DNA of 64,000 bases from Spirochaetota bacterium (GCA_017302015.1 JAFLEE010000002.1:4301-68300); one strand, 5' to 3'. Shown: positions 23,846-33,319, counted from the first letter of the stretch. Numbers and translations are program-made. Notes: generated from the sequence alone by a model not told the origin.

Positions 23846-24004
23846 CGTTTCAAGACGCGACAAGGAGGAGAGAAAAGACCGTAAGAAACGTTTGCATCCT
23901 CTACGAAATGAAAAATAAATGGTGATCCCCGCGCATTGAATTACTAAATAGCCCTTTCGTTCAGAAATAATTTCGGTTCATTCATTTCGGAAAACGAAAC
24001 CGAT

Positions 24005-24033
24005 TTGAAAAGCGGCGGGGTGAAGTCGATAAT
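24005..24033 (+). promoter_or_regulatory. kup promoter
   Basis: TTGAAA (24005-24010), 17-nt spacer, GATAAT (24028-24033). The expected start near 24040 gives a leader of about 38 nt. The rest of the interval between the terminator and kup is AT-rich and shows no riboswitch fold that I recognise. Confidence 0.65.
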
Positions 24034-24077
24034 CTCGGGATGATCCAAGCGACCATGATCGGCTTCGGGAGCCTGCG

Positions 24078-25973
24078 GTGAGCGCAGAGCGCCGGGGAAC
24101 GGGCGCTCCGCGTTCGCGTCTCATCCAACTTAGCATCGGGGCCCTCGGCGTTGTCTTCGGGGATATCGGCACCTCCCCGCTCTATACTTTGAAGGAATGC
24201 TTCAACCCGGAGCACGGCTTTAAACCCGACCCGGCCAATGTCCTCGGGGTCCTCTCGCTCATCTTTTGGGCGCTCATGCTCGTGGTGGTCTTCAAGTACG
24301 TCCTGCTCATCATGCGCGCGGACCACGATGGGGAAGGCGGGGTGATCTCGCTTTTGGCCCTCGTGAGTTCCCAGTACAAGAAATCGGCCGTTCCCAGGGT
24401 CCTCGTGGGGATCGGCCTCGCGGGGACGGCGCTCCTCCTGGCCGACGGTATGATCACCCCCGCCATCTCCGTCCTCGGGGCGGTGGAGGGGCTATCGATC
24501 CTCTCGCCGAGCCTAGCGGGCGCGGTCGTCCCGATCTCTGCGGCGATCCTCATCGGCGTGTTCTTCGTCCAGCACCGGGGAACGACGGCGGTGGGCAGGT
24601 GGTTCGGCCCGATCATCATCGTTTGGTTCGCGACTATCGGGATCCTGGGAGCCCGGTCGATCTTGGCTTGCCCCCAGGTGCTCGCCGCGGTCGATCCGCG
24701 CTACGCCGCCGGGTTCTTCATCCACCACGGCCCCCGCGGGTTCCTGATCCTCGCTTCCGTCGTGCTGGCGGTCACCGGGGCGGAGGCGCTCTATGCGGAT
24801 ATCGGGCATTTCGGGAAATTTCCCATCCGCCTCGGCTGGTTCGCCTTGGCGATGCCGGCGCTCCTCCTCAATTACTTCGGGCAGGGCGCGGCCGTCATCA
24901 CCCATGGGGCCGCGGTCCTGGCCAATCCCTTCTATTTCATCGCCCCGCATTGGTTTTTGATCCCGCTGCTGGTGATCGCCACCGCCGCCGCCGTGATCGC
25001 CAGCCAGGCGCTCATCACGGGCGCGTTCTCGCTCGTGCAGCAGGGCATCCAACTTGGCTATATCCCGAAGATGCGCATCGTCCACACCAGCCATGACGTG
25101 CGGGGGCAGATCTACATCCCCCTGGTCAACGGGGCGCTGCTCGTCGCCTGCCTTTTCCTCGTGTTCTCGTTCAAGACTTCGGGCAACCTGGCCTCCGCCT
25201 ACGGCATCTCGGTGATGGGGACGATGCTCTGCACCAGCATCCTATTCATCGTGCATTGGCGCGGCCGGGGCACGCCCTGGGCGCCCGTGCTGGGGCTCCT
25301 CGCCGTGTTCTTGGCCATCGACCTCTCCTTCCTTCTGGTCAACACGACCAAGATCGCCACCGGGGGATGGTTTCCGCTCCTGGTGGGCGGGCTCTTCTTC
25401 GCCACCATGCAGACCTGGAAATGGGGCAAATCGACCCTCGGCCGCCTGCAGCGCTCGACCCCCACGCTGCTGGACAACCTGCTTATGGGACTGAAGCGGG
25501 GGGATATGCCGGTGGCCAGGGTCCCCGGCACCGCGGTGTTCCTATTGGAAAACTCCCAATCTCGCCTGAGCGTCCTTTGGCACCACCTCAAGTACAACAA
25601 GGCGCTTTGCGAGAAGGTGGTGCTCCTTTCGGTGGAGGTCAGCCAGCACCCCTATGTGGCGGCGGCCGACCGCCTCGAGATGACGCGGCGCATCCAGGGC
25701 TTCCTCGATGTCTCCTGGACCCACGGCTATATGGAAACGCCGGAGATCGGTGAGATCTGCCGGGCGGTGACCCAGGCCGGTTTCGAAATCGATCCGAGGC
25801 AGGTGACCTATTACCTCGGCCGGGTCAATTTCAAGGTGCGATCGGACCGCGCCCCCGGCGTCTGGTTCAAGCAGTACTTCGCCCTCCTGTTCCGCAATGC
25901 TTCCGGGACCGTGGACGAATTGCAAGTTCCCCCGAACCGGGTGGTGGAAGTCGGGGCCCAGGTCGAAATTTAG
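24078..25973 (+). CDS. kup: Kup-type potassium transporter
   Basis: A 631-residue K+/H+ symporter of the KUP/HAK family. It opens with LSIGALGVVFGDIGTSPLYTLKECF, then ADGMITPAISVLGAVEGL and GAEALYADIGHFGKFPIRLGWF, both family signatures; about 12 hydrophobic helices are followed by a C-terminal cytosolic region of about 150 residues (KVVLLSVEVSQHPYV, DVSWTHGYMETPEIGEICR). Length fits. The start is GTG 24078 with GGGAG upstream. It is monocistronic and ends convergently against the beta-helix gene. Confidence 0.95.
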   Translation: MSAERRGTGAPRSRLIQLSIGALGVVFGDIGTSPLYTLKECFNPEHGFKPDPANVLGVLSLIFWALMLVVVFKYVLLIMRADHDGEGGVISLLALVSSQYKKSAVPRVLVGIGLAGTALLLADGMITPAISVLGAVEGLSILSPSLAGAVVPISAAILIGVFFVQHRGTTAVGRWFGPIIIVWFATIGILGARSILACPQVLAAVDPRYAAGFFIHHGPRGFLILASVVLAVTGAEALYADIGHFGKFPIRLGWFALAMPALLLNYFGQGAAVITHGAAVLANPFYFIAPHWFLIPLLVIATAAAVIASQALITGAFSLVQQGIQLGYIPKMRIVHTSHDVRGQIYIPLVNGALLVACLFLVFSFKTSGNLASAYGISVMGTMLCTSILFIVHWRGRGTPWAPVLGLLAVFLAIDLSFLLVNTTKIATGGWFPLLVGGLFFATMQTWKWGKSTLGRLQRSTPTLLDNLLMGLKRGDMPVARVPGTAVFLLENSQSRLSVLWHHLKYNKALCEKVVLLSVEVSQHPYVAAADRLEMTRRIQGFLDVSWTHGYMETPEIGEICRAVTQAGFEIDPRQVTYYLGRVNFKVRSDRAPGVWFKQYFALLFRNASGTVDELQVPPNRVVEVGAQVEI

Positions 25974-26010
25974 TTCCAACCGGGCCGGACGTCCGCGCGC
26001 TTTGCCGTCG

Positions 26011-27780
26011 CTATTCGGCCCCGGCGGCTCCGCTCACCGCGGCCGTTCGGGCGCCCAAGCCGATCATCGACTTCATGAAGGGCCCCGGTTGGATCGCCTG
26101 GTTATCGATGAAGCGGATACGTTCGCTATCCTCGACCCAGACGGCGGTATTGGAACTCACCCCGAAGGCTGACCCGGAGGGCCAGGATTCCTCCAGGGGC
26201 CGGATAAAGCGATTGCCCCGGACCTCCACGTCGCGGGCCGAGGTGATGAGAAGCCCCAGGCTACGGCAGCGCTCCACGGTGTTCGAGACGATGCGGATAT
26301 TCCGCTGGCCGCCCGCGGGTGCCCAGAGGCCGCGGGTCATTCCCGCGGCGCAGACGGTGATCATGGCGGGCTGGGAATGGCCCCCGTTCACGTGCTCGTA
26401 GCCGCAGTCGACGATGCGGTTTCGGGCGATGAGCACGTTCCACGAATAGCCGGATTCGAGCCACCAGGAGATCTCGGGGGAAAGCACGATCCCCGCGATG
26501 CTGCTGTGCTCGATGAGGTTGTCCTCAATCACCCCGTCGGAGGCCTTGATGAGGATGCCCCGGGCCCGGTGGTTGCGGATCGTGTTGCCGCGGACGATGA
26601 ATCCGCTGCCGCTGCGGGTCGGGCTGTCGATGACGTCGCCGGGGGCGAGGGGGAAGTCGGGAGCGAGGGCCAGGCGCCAATACGAGCGCAGGGAGGAATA
26701 GAGCTGCTTGTTGCCGAGTTTCATCCCGTTCTTGATGGCTTCCGCCCCGCCGCGCTCCCCGGCCTCCAGCGCCGTGATCGCCTTGAGCGTCGCCTCGGCC
26801 AGGATCGCCCCGTTCGACCCCGCGCTGAGGCGCAAGGTCTCACCGACGGAAAAGGGCGGCGTCTCGGTGTGGCCCGCGATGACCAGGCCGCTCGTGCGAT
26901 CGAGGACGAGGGCGTATTTCCCGTGGATGGCGACCCCGTCATCGCTATGGCCCTCGATGAGGCAGCCCTCGACGCGCGGCCCGATGCGCGAGGAGATGGA
27001 GTGGATGCCGTCGGCGAGATTGGCCATGAGCCGGGCTTCGGTGGCGCCGGGAGGCGGGGGTCCCGGGGTGATGCGGACCCCGAGGTAGGCGTTGCGCTCG
27101 CCGTCGGTCTCCAGGACGGCGAAGGTAGGGCCCGTGTGGAGGGTCACCCCCCGGAGCGTGGTGGCGGCGCAGGAGGCCAGGATGGCCACGTGGGCCGATT
27201 TCGCCTTGAATTTTTGGACGACGAAATCGCCCTTGGCTACGGCGTGGCGCGCCCCCGCCTGCTCGAGGAATACGTGGAGAAGCTCGCCCTTGGGTTGGTA
27301 GCGGACCTTGCGCGGCCCGGACCAGGCCCCCGCCTTCCATTGCCGGGTTTTGCCGTCGAAGAGGTAGAGTTCGCCCTCGTCCATCGGGATGGCGGGGTAG
27401 CCAGCGTGGATCTTCAGGTCGAATCCCGTATCGTCCGCGTCCATCGCCACTACGGTCGCCTGGGTGAAGTGAAGCGGATCGTAATCGACGGTGAGGCCGC
27501 TGAGTTCCACATTCGTGCAGGACCGCAGGACCAAGGCCGTCTTCACCTCGGTGCAGACCAGCGTGACTCCCGCGGCTTGGATGCGCAGGCCCGTGAGATT
27601 GGAGAGCGAAAGATGGGTATTGGCGGCGCCCGGCGAGACGCGGTAGCGTCCCTTCGGCCAGGTGATTTCTCGTTTCCCGGAAGCGTATGCCTCGAACGTA
27701 ACGGCGGCGAGGTCGACCGGATTCTGGGGGAAGGCGAGGCCGGCCGAAACCAATAGCGCTGGAAGCAGGGCGTTTTTCAT
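26011..27780 (-). CDS. Secreted right-handed parallel beta-helix protein
   Basis: A 589-residue protein with a signal peptide (NALLPALLVSAGLAFPQ). The body contains PbH1-type coils: TSNVELSGLTVDYD-like rungs, GIHSISSRIGPRVEGCLIEGHSDDGVAIHG, SGFIVRGNTIRNHRARGILIKASDGVIEDNLIEHSSIAGIVL, and NIRIVSNTVERCRSLGLLI. This is the fold of polysaccharide lyases and glycosidases such as GH110; the HSDDGVAIHG segment is a candidate active-site rung, but the exact family is not settled. AGGAG precedes ATG 27780. It diverges from an AraC regulator, which probably controls it. Confidence 0.82.
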   Translation of the reverse strand: MKNALLPALLVSAGLAFPQNPVDLAAVTFEAYASGKREITWPKGRYRVSPGAANTHLSLSNLTGLRIQAAGVTLVCTEVKTALVLRSCTNVELSGLTVDYDPLHFTQATVVAMDADDTGFDLKIHAGYPAIPMDEGELYLFDGKTRQWKAGAWSGPRKVRYQPKGELLHVFLEQAGARHAVAKGDFVVQKFKAKSAHVAILASCAATTLRGVTLHTGPTFAVLETDGERNAYLGVRITPGPPPPGATEARLMANLADGIHSISSRIGPRVEGCLIEGHSDDGVAIHGKYALVLDRTSGLVIAGHTETPPFSVGETLRLSAGSNGAILAEATLKAITALEAGERGGAEAIKNGMKLGNKQLYSSLRSYWRLALAPDFPLAPGDVIDSPTRSGSGFIVRGNTIRNHRARGILIKASDGVIEDNLIEHSSIAGIVLSPEISWWLESGYSWNVLIARNRIVDCGYEHVNGGHSQPAMITVCAAGMTRGLWAPAGGQRNIRIVSNTVERCRSLGLLITSARDVEVRGNRFIRPLEESWPSGSAFGVSSNTAVWVEDSERIRFIDNQAIQPGPFMKSMIGLGARTAAVSGAAGAE

Positions 27781-27856
27781 GGCGACTCCTAGGTGAATCC
27801 GATGGGCCCTTCGCACCGACCGCCCTCGGCGGGGCCGCCTTGGGATCGTTTTCTTT

Positions 27857-27874
27857 CCCCCATACTATAGGGGG
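27857..27874. promoter_or_regulatory. Operator-like site between beta-helix and AraC genes
   Basis: CCCCCATACTATAGGGGG: five C and five G in inverted arrangement flank an 8-nt AT-rich core that contains a minus-strand -10 (TATAGT, 27869-27864). A regulator bound to the G/C arms would cover the core promoter of the beta-helix gene. Confidence 0.45.
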
Positions 27875-27951
27875 TTTGGGCTGGATATTCCATGGAGCCA
27901 GAGTCGAAATACATGTAAGAATCAAAGATCTAGGCGAAAAAAGCACGTAAA

Positions 27952-28827
27952 ATGACCGACCCAATGCTCGAGGACAATGAAGAACCGATTCGTGGGCGAG
28001 CGCCTTTCGACCTGGCCGGGTTCCAAGCGCCGTCGACCTTCGAGGAAGAGTTCTTGAATAATCTATCCATCGAAATAAAGAATTACGGCTACACCTCGTA
28101 CCAAAGGGAAGAAACCATCCTCCGCCACGGCCCCTACGACGAGGTCCAACTCATCCTCCGGGGGAAAAGCCGGGTGCGCGCCGGAAAAACCCTCACCCAT
28201 TTGGAGGCCCCCTCCCTCCACCTGTTCTCCCTCGGTCGCGAAACCGAAATCACCAATCTGCCGGGGCTGCGCAAAGTGCACTTCCAATGCAAACTCACCC
28301 ACCGTTCGACGGATCTCCTCCTGGGGGAGGAACCCAGATCGTTCCCCTTCGACGGGGCGGTCGACTCCTGGTGGGACCGGGCGAAAGCGTCGGTGGACGG
28401 CAAGAATCTCCTCTCGGGCAAGGGCCTCCTTTACGAACTCCTCTCCACGATATCCGGCCCCCTCTTTCGCATCGCGCAGGCGAAGGAGGAGGGCCTGGCC
28501 CATTACGACCGCTTTTTCCGCTACGTCCGAAGCGCGCGCCTCACGGAGTTCTCCGTCGCCGAGATCGCGGGCAGCTATGGCGTGCACCCGAACCACTTCT
28601 CCCAAGACTTCAAGAAGCGCTTCGGCGTCCCGGCCAAGCAATTCTTCCTGGGCGAAAAGACGCGGGAGGCCAAGGAGCGCCTGACGGAAAGCGCCGAGAG
28701 TCTTTCCGCCATCGCCCTCGGACTCGGCTATTACGACGCCTTCCATTTTTCGAAGGCCTTCAAGCGGCAAACCGGCCTCTCCCCGAAGGATTTCCGCAAA
28801 CGCTACCGGGCGGCCGACCCATCATAG
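27952..28827 (+). CDS. AraC-family transcription regulator
   Basis: A 291-residue regulator. The C-terminal about 100 residues (190-287) are the double helix-turn-helix: EFSVAEIAGSYGVHPNHFSQDFKKRFGVPAKQFF, then LSAIALGLGYYDAFHFSKAFKRQTGLSPKDFRKRYR. The N-terminal about 150 residues are a cupin-like sensing domain (ILRHGPYDEVQLILRGKSRVRAG). It diverges from the secreted beta-helix gene and likely regulates it in response to a sugar. The ATG at 27952 has no clear Shine-Dalgarno. dus follows 1 nt after the stop. Confidence 0.9.
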   Translation: MTDPMLEDNEEPIRGRAPFDLAGFQAPSTFEEEFLNNLSIEIKNYGYTSYQREETILRHGPYDEVQLILRGKSRVRAGKTLTHLEAPSLHLFSLGRETEITNLPGLRKVHFQCKLTHRSTDLLLGEEPRSFPFDGAVDSWWDRAKASVDGKNLLSGKGLLYELLSTISGPLFRIAQAKEEGLAHYDRFFRYVRSARLTEFSVAEIAGSYGVHPNHFSQDFKKRFGVPAKQFFLGEKTREAKERLTESAESLSAIALGLGYYDAFHFSKAFKRQTGLSPKDFRKRYRAADPS

Positions 28828-28828
28828 A

Positions 28829-29905
28829 ATGGCCCCCATGATCCGCATCGGCGACCGCGAAATCCCCCAGGCCCTCTACCTCGCCCCCATGGAAGAGGTG
28901 AGCGACCGCACCTTCCGGGTGCTCTGCCGGGAGCAGGGGGCCGACGTGGTGGTGACCGAGTTCGTCAATAGCGACGGCCTCACCCGCAAATGCGGGAAAT
29001 CCCTGCGCAAGATGGATTTCCACCCCGGGGAGCGGCCCATCGGTATCCAGATCTACGGCCAGCACCTCGAGCCCATGGTGGCGGCGGCCCGCATGGCCGC
29101 GGAACGGGAGCCCGATTTCATCGACATCAACGCGGGCTGCTGGGTCAAGAAGGTGGCGGGACGGGGCGCCGGCGCCGGACTGCTGAAAGACCCCGACCAT
29201 CTGGCCGCCATCGTTTCCTCCGTCGTGGCCGCCGTGGACATCCCGGTGACGGTGAAGACGCGCCTGGGCTGGGATGAGAACTCCATCCACATCCTCGACA
29301 ACGCGCGCCGGATCGAAGACGCGGGGGCCGCCGGCCTCACGCTGCATTGCCGCACCCGCAGCCAGGGCCACTCGGGGCCCGCCGATTGGTCGTGGATCCC
29401 GCGGGTGAAGGAAGCGGTCCGATTCCCCGTGGTGCTCAACGGCGGGGTGATGAACGCCGAAGACGTCGTGCGGGCGTTCCGGGAAACCGGGGCCGACGGG
29501 GTCATGATCGCCCGGGGCGCCATCGGCAGCCCCTGGATCTTCCGCCAGGCCAAGGAGGCCCTCGCGGGCCGCCCCGTGGCGAGCCCGCCGCCCCGGGAAC
29601 GCGTCGAACTCTGCCTTCGGCACCTGCGCCTATTCCTCGAGGCGAAGGGCCCCCGGGGGATCACGGCCTTCCGCAAATTCTACGCGGGCTACGTGAAGGG
29701 CTACGTCCATGCCAGCAAGGTGCGCGTCTCCCTCATGGCCTTCCTCGAGGCGGGCCCCATCGAGGAGCGTCTGCGCGCCTGGGTGGACGAACTCGAAGCG
29801 ATGGAACGGGAGGGCCGGTCGATCGAGGCCCATCCGGCCCCGACTCCCCAAGCGGACGACACGGCCGGGCTCCCGGTCGATCCGTGCGGGGATGTTTGCC
29901 GCTGA
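28829..29905 (+). CDS. dus: tRNA-dihydrouridine synthase
   Basis: A 358-residue FMN enzyme that reduces uridines in the tRNA D-loop. The TIM barrel shows LYLAPMEEVSDRTFRVLCRE, GIQIYGQHLEPM, DFIDINAGCWVKKVAGRGAGAGLL (the catalytic Cys is present; the usual Pro after it is Trp), PVTVKTRLGWDE, LTLHCRTRSQGHSGPADW, VVLNGGVMNAED and DGVMIARGAIGSPWIF. Most similar to DusB. A tail of about 40 residues after the helical domain is Pro-rich. The ATG at 28829 is 1 nt after the AraC stop; ATG 28838 is an alternative. Confidence 0.93.
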   Translation: MAPMIRIGDREIPQALYLAPMEEVSDRTFRVLCREQGADVVVTEFVNSDGLTRKCGKSLRKMDFHPGERPIGIQIYGQHLEPMVAAARMAAEREPDFIDINAGCWVKKVAGRGAGAGLLKDPDHLAAIVSSVVAAVDIPVTVKTRLGWDENSIHILDNARRIEDAGAAGLTLHCRTRSQGHSGPADWSWIPRVKEAVRFPVVLNGGVMNAEDVVRAFRETGADGVMIARGAIGSPWIFRQAKEALAGRPVASPPPRERVELCLRHLRLFLEAKGPRGITAFRKFYAGYVKGYVHASKVRVSLMAFLEAGPIEERLRAWVDELEAMEREGRSIEAHPAPTPQADDTAGLPVDPCGDVCR

Positions 29906-29932
29906 GCACCCTCCGGGCCGGGCAGATCCCGT

Positions 29933-31171
29933 ATGCATGAATCGCGACTCATCGGGCGGCTGAGCGGGCGCCCGCCGATGCCCGGCCTATCCGAGGGGAC
30001 GCGCCTGGAATCCCTGACCCTGGGCGGCGCGCCGTTCCCCGTGGAAATCGGGGAGTTTTGGACGGCCCAGCAACGCCAAGCGAGTCGCCTCCACGAGGTG
30101 GCCTACCGGGCCTGCTTCAAGCCCCAACTCCCGCGTTTCTTCATCGAGCGCCTCACCGATCCCGGGGAGGTGGTCTACGATCCGTTCTCGGGCCGAGGCA
30201 CGACCTATCTCGAGGCGGCGCTCTGCGGCCGGGTCCCGTGGGCCAACGATATCAGCCCCCTGTCGCGCATCCTGGCGGCGCCGCGCCTGGAGGTCCCGAG
30301 TTCGGAGGAGGTGGACGGTCGCCTGGCGGAGCTCCCGCTCCAGGGCCGCGCCCGGGCCGAGCTCGACCTCTCCATGTTCTACCACCCCGACACCGAATCC
30401 CAATTGGTCCTCCTTCGCCGGTATCTCCTCGCCAGGCGGGAGGCGGGCGCGGAAGACGGGGTGGACCGCTGGATCCGCATGGTCGCCACCAACCGCCTCA
30501 CGGGGCATTCCCCGGGCTTCTTCTCCGTCTACTCGCTCCCGCCGAACCAGGCGGCCAAACCCCAGGCGCAGCGGAGGATCAACGAACGCCTGAAGCAGGA
30601 GCCGCCCCCCCGCGACGTGAAGGCGGTGATCGGGAAGAAATCCCGAAACCTCATGAAGGATTTGTCGCTGGACGACCGCATCCGACTGAAGCGCATCGCC
30701 GCCCAGGCGCGCTACCTCGATGGCGATGCCCGCGAAACGTCCGCCCTCGAGGCGGGCCGCGTGGCCCTCGTCGTCACCTCCCCGCCTTTCCTCGATGTGG
30801 TCCAGTACGCCGACGATAATTGGCTTCGCCTCTGGTTCAACGGCCTCGATGCCGAGGCCATCGCCGCGAAAATCACCATGGCGCGGACCGTGGCGGCCTG
30901 GTCGGGGGTGATGTCGGGGGTCTTCGCCGAATTGGCGCGCCTCCTGCGGCCCGGCGGCCACCTGGTCTTCGAGGTCGGCGAGGTCGATCGGGGCCGTATT
31001 CGATTGGAAGAGGCCGTCGTTCCCCTCGGCCTCTCGGCCGGCTTGGAATGCGGGGGGATCCTCATCCACTCCCAAGCGTTCACGAAAACGGCCAATATTT
31101 GGGGCGTCTCGAATAATGCCCGCGGTACGAATACGAACCGCTTGGTGCTGTTCCGAAAACCGGGAAGTTGA
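29933..31171 (+). CDS. DNA methyltransferase-like protein (motif I then TSPPF)
   Basis: A 412-residue SAM enzyme. Motif I is VVYDPFSGRGTTYLEAALCGR (about residues 80-100) and motif IV is VVTSPPFLDVVQYADDNWLRLWF (about 280-300), with a long helical insert between them; LRPGGHLVFEVGEV is motif V/VI. The order and SPPF tetrapeptide fit N4-cytosine or N6-adenine DNA methylases, or related RNA enzymes. No restriction enzyme gene adjoins it, so it may be an orphan methylase. Start ATG 29933 is uncertain; ATG 29978 is also possible. Confidence 0.75.
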   Translation: MHESRLIGRLSGRPPMPGLSEGTRLESLTLGGAPFPVEIGEFWTAQQRQASRLHEVAYRACFKPQLPRFFIERLTDPGEVVYDPFSGRGTTYLEAALCGRVPWANDISPLSRILAAPRLEVPSSEEVDGRLAELPLQGRARAELDLSMFYHPDTESQLVLLRRYLLARREAGAEDGVDRWIRMVATNRLTGHSPGFFSVYSLPPNQAAKPQAQRRINERLKQEPPPRDVKAVIGKKSRNLMKDLSLDDRIRLKRIAAQARYLDGDARETSALEAGRVALVVTSPPFLDVVQYADDNWLRLWFNGLDAEAIAAKITMARTVAAWSGVMSGVFAELARLLRPGGHLVFEVGEVDRGRIRLEEAVVPLGLSAGLECGGILIHSQAFTKTANIWGVSNNARGTNTNRLVLFRKPGS

Positions 31172-31186
31172 CCCTCCCCCGGGCCG

Positions 31187-32506
31187 CTATTTGAGCGACT
31201 TCAGGTACTCGGCGAGATCGGCCTCCGCGTCTTGGTAGGCCTTCCCGGGGATGCTATGCCCCGATTCGATGTAATGGGCCATCTTCTTCGGCGCCGTGAT
31301 GCTGTTGAACATGGCGTAGACGCTGGAGGGCGCGCAGGTGGTGTCGATGAACCCCACGTTGGCGTAGGTCTTGGCCTTGATGCGCGGGGCGAAATGGCAC
31401 ATATCGTAATAGCCCGCGGCGTCGCGGTTGGCCGCATTGGTGGCGTTGGTGAAACCGGTGAAGGCGACCCAGCGTGGCCAACCGGCCTTGGTGCCGCCCA
31501 TTGGACCGTGGTGGTTGCACATCGCCGTCACGTAGGCGTAACAGGCGGTGATCTGCGGGTCGAGGGCCGCACCCATGATCGATTGGGCGCCTCCCTGGCT
31601 GCCGCCCATGATGATGAGGGTCTTGCCGTCCCACTCGGGCTGGGCCTTGAGGAACTCCAGGGCGCGCAGCACCCGCAGGAACATGCCGTTGAAATAGGTG
31701 GTGTCGCGGTTGGAATTCCCCCAGGACGGGTAGCCCACGAGGACGTTCGTCTCGATGTATTTGTAGTAGGCGGCCGGTTGGCCGTTGGAGATGCCGTGGG
31801 CGTTGATGTCCATGGCGATGAGGCCGTTTAACGCGCGCCCGTCCTGGCGGCTGGAACTTCGCACGCCGGCCCCCTGCACCGAAAGGAGCGCGGGGAGGGA
31901 TTTGGCGGTCGCCTTGGCCGGCCGAGCGTAGTATCCGGAGACCGGGAGGTTGTTGACGCAATCGATGCGCACGTCGAAGGCCTCGATCTTGCCCTGGTTA
32001 TTCGAGGCGACCGCCACCGGTTCCAACCGAAATTTGAGGGGGATCTTGGCAAGGCGCGCCTTCTGGGAGGCCCAATAGGCGTCGAAATCAGGGGGACAGG
32101 CACGGCCGGGGCGGATGCGGGTGGGCTCGAAGCCGGCCCCCCCGTAGGCGTTGACGGTCTTTTTCCCGGCCTCGTACTCGAAGGGATAGCAGGCGGCGAG
32201 GATGAAACCGGGACGATCGAGAGAGGCGGGGATCTCGACGGGCGTTTCTTTCGTCTCGATTTCCACCGATTGGGCCGGGGCGTACTCCTTATCGATGGAG
32301 ATCCGGATCTTACGCCCCGCCACCGGGTTCTTGGCCCCGTCGAGGAGGCTGACCTGGAACTTCACGGTTTCGCCGACCTTGTAGAGCGCGTCGGCACGGT
32401 CGGCCGAGATTTTGACGACCCACGGGGCCTCTTTTTTTTCCTGGGCGAGGAGGGCGAAGGGGAGGAGGAAGAGGAGAGCGGCCAGTGGGCGGGGGAGGTA
32501 TTTCAT
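31187..32506 (-). CDS. Secreted acetylxylan esterase-like (CE7/AXE1) enzyme
   Basis: A 439-residue protein with a signal peptide (KYLPRPLAALLFLLPFALLAQ), an N-terminal beta-sandwich of about 110 residues and a C-terminal AXE1 alpha/beta-hydrolase domain: the nucleophile is in IIMGGSQGGAQSIM, the start of the CE7 core is RPGRACPPDFDAYWASQKARL, and the His is in YIESGHSIPGKAY. CE7 enzymes remove acetyl groups from xylo-oligosaccharides. ATG 32506 is preferred for a clean signal peptide; ATG 32521 is five codons upstream. It follows a second esterase gene, forming a pair. Confidence 0.85.
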   Translation of the reverse strand: MKYLPRPLAALLFLLPFALLAQEKKEAPWVVKISADRADALYKVGETVKFQVSLLDGAKNPVAGRKIRISIDKEYAPAQSVEIETKETPVEIPASLDRPGFILAACYPFEYEAGKKTVNAYGGAGFEPTRIRPGRACPPDFDAYWASQKARLAKIPLKFRLEPVAVASNNQGKIEAFDVRIDCVNNLPVSGYYARPAKATAKSLPALLSVQGAGVRSSSRQDGRALNGLIAMDINAHGISNGQPAAYYKYIETNVLVGYPSWGNSNRDTTYFNGMFLRVLRALEFLKAQPEWDGKTLIIMGGSQGGAQSIMGAALDPQITACYAYVTAMCNHHGPMGGTKAGWPRWVAFTGFTNATNAANRDAAGYYDMCHFAPRIKAKTYANVGFIDTTCAPSSVYAMFNSITAPKKMAHYIESGHSIPGKAYQDAEADLAEYLKSLK

Positions 32507-32533
32507 GGCGTATTTTTCCATGCCGATCGGGGA

Positions 32534-33295
32534 TCAGCGCAGGCGGAGGTTTTTCTTGATGAAGGGGATGGCCCGTTGGATGGCGAGGTCCCAGTAGGCC
32601 CATTGGTGGTCGCCGGGGTGCTCTTCGTACTCGTGGGCGTAACCGGCCTTATCGAGGAAGGCGTGCATGCCTCGGTTCTCCCCGATGAGGAAATCGGAGT
32701 CGCCGCAATCGAGCCGGAGGGCCGGACGCCGCGTCTTGGGGCATTTTTTCGCCAGGGCGCTTAGGTCGTTGGCGCTGCCCCGCCTGTTCTTCCCCCAGAC
32801 GGGATCGAACTCGGCCATCCAGGTGATTTCGCGCACGGGCCTCGAGAAGGGCGTGTGGGCGCCCAAGGCCCCGGAGAAGGAGACCGCGGCGCAGAATTGA
32901 TCGGGGTGCCCCAGGGCGAGCTTCAGCGCGCCATAGCCCCCCATGGAGAGCCCGGTGGTCATGCGGCCTATTCGCGAGGGAATGGTGCGGAAGGTCCGGT
33001 CGGTCCATCCCACCAGGTCTTTGACGATGAAAGTCTCGTAGGCCTGCCGCGGGTTGGACGCGCTGTCGGTATAGAAACTTCGGCCCCCGTCGGGCATGAC
33101 GACGATGAGTGGAAGGCCGGCGAGGTGGCGCTCGATGCTGGTGCGACGCACCCAAGCCGTGTGGTTGTCCGAGAGGCCGTGGAGCAGGTAGAGGACGGGG
33201 AAAGGCCCCTTCCCCTCATCGGGCACGATGACCATGGCACTGGTCATTTTGTTCAGCGCATTGCCTGCATTCAAATGGAACTCGGCGACTGCCAT
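32534..33295 (-). CDS. Esterase D/FrmB-family hydrolase
   Basis: A 253-residue alpha/beta hydrolase: FPVLYLLHGLSDNHTAW (oxyanion region), TGLSMGGYGALKLALGHP (nucleophile Ser), LRLDCGDSDFLIGENR (Asp) and HPGDHQWAYWDLAI (His). No signal peptide is seen, so it is probably cytoplasmic. ATG 33295 is chosen because GGGAG lies 7 nt upstream; longer in-frame starts exist upstream. Members include S-formylglutathione hydrolase and feruloyl/acetyl esterases; pairing with the CE7-like gene favours a carbohydrate esterase role (inference). Confidence 0.85.
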   Translation of the reverse strand: MAVAEFHLNAGNALNKMTSAMVIVPDEGKGPFPVLYLLHGLSDNHTAWVRRTSIERHLAGLPLIVVMPDGGRSFYTDSASNPRQAYETFIVKDLVGWTDRTFRTIPSRIGRMTTGLSMGGYGALKLALGHPDQFCAAVSFSGALGAHTPFSRPVREITWMAEFDPVWGKNRRGSANDLSALAKKCPKTRRPALRLDCGDSDFLIGENRGMHAFLDKAGYAHEYEEHPGDHQWAYWDLAIQRAIPFIKKNLRLR

Positions 33296-33313
33296 AGTGG
33301 ACTCCCTGGGGAA

Positions 33314-33319
33314 TTGTAA
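33314..33319 (-). promoter_or_regulatory. -10 box of the esterase operon
   Basis: TACAAT on the minus strand, followed by the GGGAG ribosome site and ATG at 33295. No convincing -35 was seen. Confidence 0.4.

Noticed and set aside
23785-23922. Short ORF starting MKIRRRG after the GNAT-like gene
   Set aside because: It lies across a clear intrinsic terminator and has a random basic composition.
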